Shown here piece by piece: positions 1 to 8,701 of a DNA stretch of 64,000 nucleotides. The notes beneath the pieces are model-generated. The model searched no databases. It saw only the letters and a list, made by a program, of their open reading frames with translations, and had not been told where the DNA came from. How positions within the stretch are numbered: the stretch's first letter is position 1; each line of letters starts with the position of its first letter. The stretch is from UBA7803 sp034522075. Its GTDB lineage: Bacteria > Pseudomonadota > Gammaproteobacteria > Pseudomonadales > Azotimanducaceae. Made by a program: the position numbers and the translations under genes. The stretch is taken from assembly GCA_034522075.1 (NCBI GenBank), contig JAXHLO010000026.1, forward strand, positions 62,001-126,000, in the 5' to 3' direction.

Positions 1-1
1 G

Positions 2-670
2 GTTGAAGACCTCATCGCGGTGCTGAATCACAACAAAATACCCGTGCGCATTCTCAAGGATGCGCGCTGCTGCGGCATGCCGAAGCTCGAGCTCGGCGAT
101 CTGAACAAGGTGGCGGCACTCAAGGATGCCAATGTGCCGTTGTTTCTCGAGGCCATCGACGACGGCTACGATATCATCGCGCCCATTCCATCCTGCGTGC
201 TGATGTACAAGCAGGAGCTGCCGCTGATGTTTCCGGACGACGCCGATGTGGCCCGGGTCAAGGAGGCCTTCTTCGACCCCTTCGAATACCTGATGCTGCG
301 CCACAAAGCCGGCCTCATCGATACCGCATTCGAGTCGAGCCTCGGCAAAGTGGCCTATCACGTGGCCTGCCACCAGCGCGTGCAGAACTTCGGCATGAAA
401 ACCCGGGATTTCCTCGAACTCATCCCCGACACCGAGGTATCGGCCATCGAGCGCTGTTCCGGCCACGACGGCACCTATGCCATCAAGAGCGAAACCTACG
501 ACCGGGCCATGAAGATCGCCCGCCCGGTGGTGAACCGCGTGAAGCAGGCCGAGGCCGACACGTTCGGTTCCGATTGCCCCATGGCCGGGCGCATGATCGC
601 CCATGGCCTGGAAGATTCAGGAGACGCGAAACACCCGATCACCATGGTCCGCAAAGCCTACGGAGTTTAG
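2..670 (+). CDS. Fe-S oxidoreductase with CCG domains, 5' end outside window
   Basis: This is the C-terminal part of a GlpC/HdrB-like iron-sulfur oxidoreductase; the reading frame is open to the left edge, so the start and the N-terminal ferredoxin-type part are missing. Two cysteine-rich CCG modules are visible: CCGMP followed by PSC, and ACHQR followed by RCSGHDG and SDCPMAGR. In this family such modules bind a Fe-S cluster or contact a redox partner. The stop is only 2 bases before a DUF3501 gene, so the two are an operon. Known for the family: the pair Fe-S oxidoreductase plus DUF3501 commonly follows rubrerythrin, suggesting a peroxide or oxygen stress role, which I infer here because oxyR lies just beyond. 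The upstream rubrerythrin cannot be seen. Confidence 0.85.
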   Translation, partial: VEDLIAVLNHNKIPVRILKDARCCGMPKLELGDLNKVAALKDANVPLFLEAIDDGYDIIAPIPSCVLMYKQELPLMFPDDADVARVKEAFFDPFEYLMLRHKAGLIDTAFESSLGKVAYHVACHQRVQNFGMKTRDFLELIPDTEVSAIERCSGHDGTYAIKSETYDRAMKIARPVVNRVKQAEADTFGSDCPMAGRMIAHGLEDSGDAKHPITMVRKAYGV

Positions 671-672
671 TC

Positions 673-1254
673 ATGCAGAAGCTGGATCGATCGAATCTAT
701 GGAGCCTGGAGGACTACGCGCAGAAGCGCGATGCGTTTCGCGCGGAAGTCATCGAGCACAAAAAGCCCCGCCGGGTGGCGCTCACCGCCAACGCCACCAT
801 GTACTTCGAGGATTTTCTGACCTTGAAGTATCAGGTGCAGGAAATGCTGCGGGTGGAGCGGCTGTTCGAGCCCGAGGCCATCGAGGAGGAACTGGCGGCC
901 TACAACCCGCTGATCCCCGATGGCAGCAACTGGAAGGGCACGTTCATGTTCGAATACGCCGACGAGGACGAGCGGCGCAAGGCGCTGGCCCGGATGGTGG
1001 GCATCGAAAACCACATCTGGGTTCAGGTGGCCGGCCAGGAGCGGGTCTTCGCCATCGCCAACGAGGATCTCGACCGCTCCACCGATGAGAAGACCTCGGC
1101 GGTGCATTTCCTGCGTTTCGAGCTCGACCCGGAGAGCGTCAGTGCGGTGAAGGGCGGGGCCGACATCAAGATGGGCATCGACCACGAGGCCATGCCCTGC
1201 GAGGTCACCCTGGCCGATGAGACGCGGCGCAGCCTGGTGCAGGATCTGTCGTAG
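673..1254 (+). CDS. DUF3501 family protein
   Basis: A 193-residue soluble protein recognised as DUF3501 from its opening (LWSLEDYAQKRD), the ALTANATMYFEDF and YQVQEMLRVERL segments and the acidic middle (YADEDERRKAL). No catalytic function is established for the family. The ATG lies 2 bases after the stop of the Fe-S oxidoreductase gene, so the two are very probably translated from one message. The TAG stop is provided by a palindromic repeat (GTAGGAGCG), see the next entry. An alternative longer frame starting at 574 overlaps the upstream gene and is not credible. Function remains unknown; a link to peroxide handling is inference from neighbourhood. Confidence 0.85.
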   Translation: MQKLDRSNLWSLEDYAQKRDAFRAEVIEHKKPRRVALTANATMYFEDFLTLKYQVQEMLRVERLFEPEAIEEELAAYNPLIPDGSNWKGTFMFEYADEDERRKALARMVGIENHIWVQVAGQERVFAIANEDLDRSTDEKTSAVHFLRFELDPESVSAVKGGADIKMGIDHEAMPCEVTLADETRRSLVQDLS

Positions 1255-1294
1255 GAGCGACCTCCAGGTCGCGATCTGGAGATCGCTCCTACAG
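1251..1294. repeat. REP-like palindrome, complete copy
   Basis: An almost perfect 44-bp inverted repeat with outer arms GTAGGAGCGA / TCGCTCCTAC and inner CTCCAG / CTGGAG. It lies between two convergent genes (DUF3501 and oxyR), overlaps the stop codon of the first, and could fold as a bidirectional transcript end. It is the archetype of a family found repeatedly in this window. Confidence 0.85.
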
Positions 1295-1302
1295 AGAGCC
1301 AT

Positions 1303-2211
1303 TCAGGCCACTGCTGCCCTGCTCTCCATCACCTGCTGCATGGTTTTCTGCAGCATGGCGGCCAGTTCGCTGATCAATTCGTCGCGGGTGGAGCTGGTGC
1401 GCCAGCACAGCCCCACGTCGCGATGGGGATCGTCGTCCTTGAACGGCAGGTAGCGCACCTGGCCCCCCCGTGACGAGATGGCCAGCTCCGGCATCAGGGT
1501 GATGCCCACGTTGGCCGCCACCATCTGCCGCAGGGTCTCGATGCTGGTGGCCCGGAAGTTGGTGTTCTCCACCGCATTGTGCGAGTGACAGATCTCCAGC
1601 GCCTGATCGCGCAGGCAGTGGCCGTCCTCGAGCAGCAGAACTTCTTCGTGTTCCAGGTCGGCCATGGACGCCGACTTCTGCGCGGCCTTGGGGTGGCTGC
1701 GCGATACCGCGAAGTAGAACGGCTCCGTATACAGCTTCACCTGCTTGAGGTTGTCCTCGTCCGCGGGCAACGCCAGAATCACCGCATCAAGATCGCCTTC
1801 CCGGACCAGACGGGTCAGCGTCATGGTCTGTGCCTCGGTGAGGTGAATCTTCAGTTTGGGAAACGCCTTTTTGATCGGCGCGAGAATTTTCGGCAGCAGA
1901 TAAGGCGCCACCGTGGGAATGATGCCGAGCCGGAACTCGCCGCCGAAGGGATCCTTGTGCTCCTCGGCGATGTGCACCATCTGGCCCACTTCGCGCAGGA
2001 CTTTCTGGGCCTGGGCGACGATACGTTCGCCCACCGGCGTCAGCATGACCTGCCGGTTGGTACGCTCGATGAGCGTGACACCGAGTTCGCCTTCGAGCTT
2101 CTTCACCTGGGTGGACAGCGTAGGCTGGCTGACGAAACAGGCTTCTGCGGCACGGCCGAAGTGCTTGTGCTCCGCCACGGCCACCAGATAGCGCAGATCA
2201 CGCAGATTCAT
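1303..2211 (-). CDS. oxyR: OxyR, peroxide-sensing LysR-type activator
   Basis: A 302-residue LysR-type regulator. The N-terminal winged helix-turn-helix is clear (FGRAAEACFVSQPTLSTQVKKLE in the first 45 residues, conserved SQPTLS recognition helix), followed by an effector domain. The motif DGHCLRDQALEICH contains both redox cysteines of OxyR in the family spacing (Cys199 and Cys208 in E. coli), which form the H2O2-induced disulfide; this separates it from other LysR proteins. The chosen ATG at 2211 overlaps the stop of the upstream dehydrogenase gene by 4 bases (ATGA), so the two are translationally coupled; a longer open frame upstream only shadows the dehydrogenase. It faces the Fe-S oxidoreductase/DUF3501 operon tail to tail. 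Confidence 0.93.
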   Translation of the reverse strand: MNLRDLRYLVAVAEHKHFGRAAEACFVSQPTLSTQVKKLEGELGVTLIERTNRQVMLTPVGERIVAQAQKVLREVGQMVHIAEEHKDPFGGEFRLGIIPTVAPYLLPKILAPIKKAFPKLKIHLTEAQTMTLTRLVREGDLDAVILALPADEDNLKQVKLYTEPFYFAVSRSHPKAAQKSASMADLEHEEVLLLEDGHCLRDQALEICHSHNAVENTNFRATSIETLRQMVAANVGITLMPELAISSRGGQVRYLPFKDDDPHRDVGLCWRTSSTRDELISELAAMLQKTMQQVMESRAAVA

Positions 2212-3290
2212 GAGCGGCCCGGCTCCACGAGAATCTTGGCGTGACGCTCCGGGTTCTTCAGCTCCCGGAAGGCGCCGGCTACGCCATCGAGGTTCACGCG
2301 GCTGGTAATGAGCGGATCCACGGGCAGGTCTCCTTCGGCTATGTGATGCAATGTCGCCGCGAACTCTTCCGGCGTATAACCGAGCACGAACTGCAGGTTC
2401 AGTTCCTTGGTGATACCCAGCAACGGCCGCAACTGGTCCGGTTCCATGCACACGCCCACCACGACGAAGCGGCAGCCCCGGCTGGCACCCACCATCATCT
2501 GATCGATGACGCCGCGTGTTCCGACGCACTCGAAGAATACGCCGGGCGGCAACTGCCGCTCACCGGACAATGGATTCACTTCGGCGCGCCGGCCCTGCTC
2601 ACTGTTCCGGGCTACGTCCTGCCAACTGGTATAAGGCGAGCGTTCGCCGGGGTCGATGACGATGTCGGCACCCAGCGTCTCGGCGAGGCGCCGGCGGGCG
2701 GGCGAGAAATCGGCGGCCACCACCGGTCCGGCACCATGATGCTTGAGTGCGGCGATGACAGCCAAACCCACCGGGCCGCAGCCGATCACCAGCGGCACAT
2801 CGTCCCGGGTCAGGCGGGCCATGGCCACCGCATGCCAGCCCACCGCCATGGGCTCCGTCAACGCCGCCCGCTCGGTGGCAAGGCCATTGGGCACCGGCAG
2901 CAGCAACGCTTCGTTCAGCACCATTCGCTCGGCATAACCCCCGGGAACGTCGTGCGAAAAACCCACCGCGGCAACCTCACCCTGGCGCAACAGCGTCGGC
3001 ATGGAGCACACCCGGGTTCCCACCGGCAGGCTGCGCGTGGTATCCGGCCCGTAATCGAGTATCTCCGCGCAGAACTCGTGGCCCATGACCAGATCCCGCT
3101 CCGGGTCGACGCCGAAGCCGCCGGCCTCGCGGGTGGCCGCCGCGAACTGATGGGTGTGCTCCAGCAGATGCAGGTCGGATCCGCAGATGCCACAGGCCAG
3201 GGTTCGGGCGAGCACTTCCCCCGTCTGCGGAACCGGTTCCGCCAGCTCCTCGGTAACAATGGCGCCCCGGCGCATGACTGCCGCCCGCAT
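2208..3290 (-). CDS. Zinc-type medium-chain alcohol dehydrogenase
   Basis: A 360-residue MDR-superfamily enzyme. The catalytic zinc site is visible as CGICGSDLH near residue 40 and MGHEFCAEI near 75; the Rossmann NAD(P) site is VIGCGPVGLAVIAALK around residue 175. The four-cysteine structural zinc loop typical of liver-type ADH is not visible. ATG at 3290 was chosen because it begins the conserved MRAAV segment and is preceded by GGGAGAG. The gene overlaps oxyR by 4 bases, an arrangement implying coexpression with the peroxide regulator. Substrate cannot be read from the sequence; similar proteins are annotated as generic zinc-binding dehydrogenases. Confidence 0.85.
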   Translation of the reverse strand: MRAAVMRRGAIVTEELAEPVPQTGEVLARTLACGICGSDLHLLEHTHQFAAATREAGGFGVDPERDLVMGHEFCAEILDYGPDTTRSLPVGTRVCSMPTLLRQGEVAAVGFSHDVPGGYAERMVLNEALLLPVPNGLATERAALTEPMAVGWHAVAMARLTRDDVPLVIGCGPVGLAVIAALKHHGAGPVVAADFSPARRRLAETLGADIVIDPGERSPYTSWQDVARNSEQGRRAEVNPLSGERQLPPGVFFECVGTRGVIDQMMVGASRGCRFVVVGVCMEPDQLRPLLGITKELNLQFVLGYTPEEFAATLHHIAEGDLPVDPLITSRVNLDGVAGAFRELKNPERHAKILVEPGRS

Positions 3291-3405
3291 GCCTTCTCTC
3301 CCGCGTGGAATGGGCTCTATGGTACTTTGGGTGGCCACGTCGACACCACTGCCGGGAATCGCCCAATGCCAAACAGTCGGATTACCAGCGCCCTGCTGGA
3401 ACCAC

Positions 3406-4096
3406 GTGCCCGTGCCTGAGATTCTGTACCGCGACGAACATCTGGCGGTTCTGAACAAACCGGCCGACGTCTCACTGCTGGCGGACCGGTCCGGAGCGCC
3501 CTGTCTGTGGGACAGCCTCGGCGACGAACTGGGCTGCAAGCCTTACCTGGTGCATCGGCTGGACAAAGGTACCAGCGGCGTCCTGCTGGTGGCGTTGCAG
3601 CCGCAGACACAGCGCTCCCTGACCCGGGCGTTCCAGCAGCGCCGGGTGGGCAAGTTCTATCTGACCTGGGTCACCGGTGCATTCGACACAGGACGGTCGC
3701 TCACCATCGACCTGCCGCTGCGCAAAGGGCGCAAGAGCCGTTACCGGGTAGCCGGCGAACGTGCTCACATCGTTCGTGCTGCCGGCGGCTGGTCGCTGCC
3801 CACGCCCACGGGGGACGGTCATGCCAGCCTGACCCGGGTGCGCACCCTCCGTGCCGGGCAGCGGCGCAGTCTGCTGCTGGCGGCGCCTCTGACCGGCCGA
3901 ACTCATCAGCTCCGCGTGCATCTGGCCTGGATCGGCGCACGCCATTCTCGGCGATCACCTCTACGGGCGCCCGGCTGCCGAGCTGCAGCAGGCACCGCGG
4001 CTGCAGTTGCACTGCCATCGTCTGGTGGTGCCCGGCTGGGGGACCTTCAGCGCCATGCCAGGGCACGGCTGGCTGCCGGCCAACGGCCGGCCGTGA
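3406..4096 (+). CDS. RluA-family pseudouridine synthase, frameshifted
   Basis: A member of the RluA family, which isomerises uridine to pseudouridine in rRNA or tRNA. The catalytic motif HRLDKGTSGVLL (Asp nucleophile) and the TGRTHQLRVH motif are present. After AWIG the frame breaks near 3936: the downstream sequence continues in another frame as HAILGDHLYG, the expected family ending, down to the TGA at 4094-4096. A single extra base explains it. The start is uncertain: GTG at 3406 or 3412 opens the conserved ILYRDEHLAVLNKP segment; there is no ATG in the right place. It is divergent from the dehydrogenase gene and ends 1 base before the convergent cytochrome gene. Confidence 0.8.
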
Positions 4097-4097
4097 C

Positions 4098-4421
4098 TCA
4101 CTCGGGCCGACTGCGCTCGATCATGAAATCCACGGCCTCGGCGAGTTCCTCATCGGTGCAGCTCGAGCACAGGCCGCGGGCCGGCATGCCGGGAGGAATA
4201 CCGTCGATGGTGGCCTGCACCAGCGCCTCCCGGCCTTTGGCCAGGCGTGCCTCCCAGGCGGCGGGATTGCCCACCTGAGGCGCACCGGCTACGCCGGCGG
4301 CGTGACAGGAGAAGCAGTAACGGGTGTAGACCTGCTGTCCGGGGTGGGACGGTTCGCTGGGACTGTCGTTTCCGCAACCCACCATCACCAGACATACTGC
4401 TGCCAGGGTCAACCACCTCAT
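4098..4421 (-). CDS. Cytochrome c5-type lipoprotein
   Basis: A 107-residue exported monohaem cytochrome c. The N-terminus MRWLTLAAVCLVMVGCG looks like a lipoprotein signal with the lipid cysteine at about residue 16. The haem site CFSCH is near residue 37; the likely axial methionine lies in GIPPGMPARG, and the CSSC pair close to the C-terminus is typical of the c5 group, where it forms a disulfide. It would carry electrons at the periplasmic face of a membrane. ATG 4421 is preceded by AAAGGAGCGAGC, a strong ribosome site. It follows the aminotransferase gene by 40 bases on the same strand and may be cotranscribed, though no functional link is evident. Confidence 0.88.
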   Translation of the reverse strand: MRWLTLAAVCLVMVGCGNDSPSEPSHPGQQVYTRYCFSCHAAGVAGAPQVGNPAAWEARLAKGREALVQATIDGIPPGMPARGLCSSCTDEELAEAVDFMIERSRPE

Positions 4422-4461
4422 GCTCGCTCCTTTCTTCAATTGGTTCAGTGGGTTGTGTGCG

Positions 4462-5637
4462 TCACAGGCTGCAGAGGATCTCTGCCCCGCGGCGCAGGGT
4501 TGCGTCATCCTTGGCAAAACACAGACGCAATACGGTGTGGCCGGGATCGGTTGCGTAGAACACCGATACGGGAATGGCCGCCAGCTTGGCCTCGGCGGTG
4601 AGGCGCCGGGCCAGCGATACATCCGCTTCGTCGAACATCCCGGCATAGTCCACGAGCTGGAAATAGGTGCCGGCACAGGGGATCACCCGGAACCGCGAGG
4701 CGCCGAGCAGCCCGCAGAACAGGTCGCGCTTGCGCTGATAGAAGGCGCCCAGATTCCGGTGGTGCTCGGGATGCGCGCGCAGAAAGTCAGCGAGGCCGAG
4801 CTGTACGGGGGTATTGGAGGTAAACGTCACGTACTGATGAATGCGCCGCAGCTCCGCCGACAGGGCCCGCGGCGCCACACAGTAACCGATCTTCCAACCC
4901 GTGGTGTGATAGGTCTTACCGAATGACGAGACCACAAAGCTACGGGCGAACAGATCAGGATAGCGGCACAGGCTCTCGTGCGGGCGGCCGTCGAAAATGA
5001 TGTGCTCGTAGACCTCATCCGCCAGCAGATAGATGTCCCGGCCGGCCGCGTCGGCGTCGCCGAGAACCCGGCGCAGCGCTTCGATGTCCGAGTCGTCCCA
5101 CACCGTGCCGGTGGGATTGTGCGGCGTATTGGTGATGATCAGCCGGGTCCGCGGGTTGATCAGCTCCGCCACCCGGTTCCAGTCCGGCCGGTAGTCCGGC
5201 GGGTGCATGGGTACATGCCGGGTCACGCCGCCCTGCAGGGTCACGGCGGGCTCGTAACTGTCGTAGGCCGGGTCGAACACGATGACTTCATCGCCGGGGC
5301 CGACCACGGCGGCAATGGCGCAGAACAGTGCCTCCGTGGCGCCGGAGGTAACCGTTACCTCGCTGTCCGGGTCCACCCGGCAGCCGTAGAGATCGGCCAC
5401 CTTGTCGGCCACCGCTTCACGCAGCGCGGGCACACCCATCATGGGCGCGTACTGGTTGTGGCCGTGGGTCAGATAGTGCTGAACCCGCTCGAGCAGGTAG
5501 CGCGGACCGTCGAAATCCGGGAAACCCTGAGACAGATTGAGCGCGCCTTCACGCCGGGCGAGCTCGGACATGACGGTGAATATGGTGGTCTCTACCCCGG
5601 GCAGCTTGCTGACCGGGACCCTGACGTTGCTGTGCAT
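4462..5637 (-). CDS. PLP-dependent aminotransferase, methionine/kynurenine type (YbdL-like)
   Basis: A fold-type I aminotransferase of about 391 residues. Recognisable landmarks are NLSQGFPDF, HNQYAPMMG, TSGATEAL, NTPHNPTGTVW (cofactor contact) and SSFGKTYHTTGWKIGY, whose lysine binds PLP. The overall pattern matches the methionine aminotransferase/kynurenine transaminase group (YbdL in E. coli), which transaminates methionine with 2-oxo acids; the methionine link fits its divergent neighbours, a SahR-like regulator and ahcY. ATG 5637 is preferred to a TTG at 5655. A perfect 24-bp inverted repeat lies 32 bases upstream of the ATG and probably overlaps its promoter. Exact substrate remains an inference. 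Confidence 0.85.
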   Translation of the reverse strand: MHSNVRVPVSKLPGVETTIFTVMSELARREGALNLSQGFPDFDGPRYLLERVQHYLTHGHNQYAPMMGVPALREAVADKVADLYGCRVDPDSEVTVTSGATEALFCAIAAVVGPGDEVIVFDPAYDSYEPAVTLQGGVTRHVPMHPPDYRPDWNRVAELINPRTRLIITNTPHNPTGTVWDDSDIEALRRVLGDADAAGRDIYLLADEVYEHIIFDGRPHESLCRYPDLFARSFVVSSFGKTYHTTGWKIGYCVAPRALSAELRRIHQYVTFTSNTPVQLGLADFLRAHPEHHRNLGAFYQRKRDLFCGLLGASRFRVIPCAGTYFQLVDYAGMFDEADVSLARRLTAEAKLAAIPVSVFYATDPGHTVLRLCFAKDDATLRRGAEILCSL

Positions 5638-5668
5638 CGCGGCATTCTGACACAAGCACCTTGGTTTC

Positions 5669-5692
5669 CAATATCAATTTGTTTTGATATTG
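5669..5692. promoter_or_regulatory. Putative SahR-type operator in a divergent promoter region
   Basis: A perfect inverted repeat, CAATATCAA-TTTGTT-TTGATATTG, in the intergenic region between the aminotransferase and the ArsR/methyltransferase regulator. It is strikingly AT-rich in a GC-rich genome. TTGATA occurs on both strands within it and could be a -35 element in each direction, so bound repressor would block both promoters. ArsR proteins bind such dyads; assigning it to the adjacent regulator is inference. Confidence 0.7.
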
Positions 5693-5816
5693 CCTGCCAG
5701 GACTGCTAGCCTGCGCCGCTTCACTATGGCTCAACCCGAACACATCGACAACGTCGGACCCTGCCGGGCGGCAGGTCGCGGACGAATTCGCGCCCATCGT
5801 CGCGGCGGCCAAGGCT

Positions 5817-6710
5817 GTGGCCGACGGGGTACGCGCCAACGTCCTGCGGGTGCTGAAAGACGAGTCCTACGGCGTCATGGAGCTGTGCCGTATTCTCGAT
5901 ACTCCGCAACCGGCCCTGAGCCATCATCTGAAGGTGCTGCATCAGGCTGGCCTGGTGGTACGGCGGCGGGAAGGCAACACCCTGTTCTATCGCCGGGCGC
6001 CGGCGCCCGGTGCCATGCACACGGCCCTGCTCGCCGCCATCGACCAGGTGGCCGTGCCGGAGGCGCAGATGCAGCGCATCGACGCGGTGCACCAGGCCCG
6101 CAGTGAGCGCAGCGAAGACTTTTTCGCCGCCCACGCCGACGACTTTGCCAGCAATCAGGCACGCATCTCAGAGGTGAGCGTCTACGCCGGCAGCGTCATG
6201 GACATCATCGACCGCCATCGTCTGGGCAACGGCACGGCCCTGGAAATCGGACCCGGCGACGGGGAATTGCTCGCGCCGCTGGCCGAGCGCTTCGACGAGG
6301 TCGTGGGAATCGACAGTTCACGCAGCATGCTCGAGCGCAGCGCAGAACGCGCCGGCGGGCTCGACAACGTGCGTCTGCGCCACCGTGATTTCGCCGACCT
6401 GCCGCCGCGGCCGCGCTATCAGGTGGTGGTGGCGGCCATGGTGGTGCACCACGTCCCTTCTCCACAACGCTTCTTCCGCCAGGCCCAGCGGCTGCTGCGC
6501 CGCGGCGGCGCACTCGTGGTGGTCGAACTGTGCCGCCACGATCAGGAATGGGCGCGGGACGCCTGCGGCGATCTGTGGCTCGGCTTCGAGCCCGGGGAGC
6601 TGGCCGAGTGGGCGGAAAACGCCGGTTTCACGGCGGGCGAATCCCAGTTCCTGGCGCAGAAAAACGGCTTCCGCATTCAGATTCACACCTACCAGAACAA
6701 CCAACGCTGA
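5817..6710 (+). CDS. ArsR-family regulator fused to SAM-methyltransferase-like domain (SahR-like)
   Basis: About 297 residues from a GTG at 5817. Residues 1-75 are a winged helix (ILDTPQPALSHHLKVLHQAGLVVRRREGN, split here into helix and wing), typical of ArsR; from about 135 a class I methyltransferase fold follows with LEIGPGDGEL (nucleotide-binding loop). This architecture, placed directly before ahcY, is that of SahR, a proteobacterial regulator that senses S-adenosylhomocysteine and controls the methionine cycle. The N-terminus is uncertain: the same frame continues upstream without ATG (VADEFAPIVAAAKAV precedes), whereas an ATG at 5726 is in another frame, so a small indel between 5726 and 5800 is possible. 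Stop lies 9 bases before ahcY. Confidence 0.82.
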   Translation: MADGVRANVLRVLKDESYGVMELCRILDTPQPALSHHLKVLHQAGLVVRRREGNTLFYRRAPAPGAMHTALLAAIDQVAVPEAQMQRIDAVHQARSERSEDFFAAHADDFASNQARISEVSVYAGSVMDIIDRHRLGNGTALEIGPGDGELLAPLAERFDEVVGIDSSRSMLERSAERAGGLDNVRLRHRDFADLPPRPRYQVVVAAMVVHHVPSPQRFFRQAQRLLRRGGALVVVELCRHDQEWARDACGDLWLGFEPGELAEWAENAGFTAGESQFLAQKNGFRIQIHTYQNNQR

Positions 6711-6719
6711 GGAGTTCAC

Positions 6720-8083
<1,364 letters not shown>

Positions 8084-8103
8084 TCCTCGACAGCCTCCTG
8101 CTT

Positions 8104-8174
8104 GTAGGAACGGATCTCCAGGTCGCGGCCAGCCAGGTCGCGTCCAGGGCCGGCCCCACCGGCACCGCTCCTAC
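8104..8174. repeat. REP-like palindrome, diverged copy
   Basis: Begins GTAGGAACGGATCTCCAGG and ends ACCGCTCCTAC; the middle carries a duplicated CCAGGTCGCG. It occupies most of the gap between ahcY and the convergent UrcA gene. Divergence from the other copies is considerable. Confidence 0.6.
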
Positions 8175-8229
8175 CGGCAGGGGGCCATCAGGTTATTCGC
8201 GACAGTCGACACCGACTCTGGCGGCGTCC

Positions 8230-8520
8230 TCAGGAGCCACGGCGCTTATCCAGGCGCTCCTGGTATGTCGTCAATTGCGGGTTGGCGATCTGCACCACCG
8301 CATCCTCGAGAATGACGTCGACGCACTTCTCGGCGACGCGCACTCTGTGCGGATACTGGTCGCGGCAGACCCCGCCCGCCGCTGCTTCGAGGCTCGCGTG
8401 CATGGCTGTGACGTGATCGGGCGAAATCAGATCCGCCGCAGAATAGTTGAAACGGAAATCGCCGGCCGCGGCACCCGCTGACAGCGCCATACCGAGCCCG
8501 GCAACAGCAAACGTCTTCAT
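8230..8520 (-). CDS. UrcA family small secreted protein
   Basis: A 96-residue protein with a Sec-type signal peptide (MKTFAVAGLGMALSAGAAAG). The mature part matches the UrcA pattern: a short strand (FRFNYSAADL), an amphipathic helix (HASLEAAAGGVC), a paired cysteine (AEKCVDVIL) and the ending AVVQIANPQLT. The two cysteines probably form a disulfide in the periplasm. The ATG at 8520 is preceded by GGAGACTAAG; an ATG four codons earlier is possible but has no ribosome site. UrcA proteins have no established function and often lie near TonB receptors; here a TonB receptor gene lies upstream on the same strand, 180 bases away. Confidence 0.78.
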   Translation of the reverse strand: MKTFAVAGLGMALSAGAAAGDFRFNYSAADLISPDHVTAMHASLEAAAGGVCRDQYPHRVRVAEKCVDVILEDAVVQIANPQLTTYQERLDKRRGS

Positions 8521-8701
8521 CTTAGTCTCCAACGATGACGCGGCAGGAGTGCCGCTCTACCCCCTGAAGATGCGCCAGCAACGAAAACGGTCGCAGCGGG
8601 CCGGTCAGACTGGCGACGCCGCCGGAACGCCTACGCGAAAATCGGACGAAAAGAGCAGGGCCCGAAGGCCTGCCTTTCCGGAACACACCGGCCAGCGCGT
8701 A

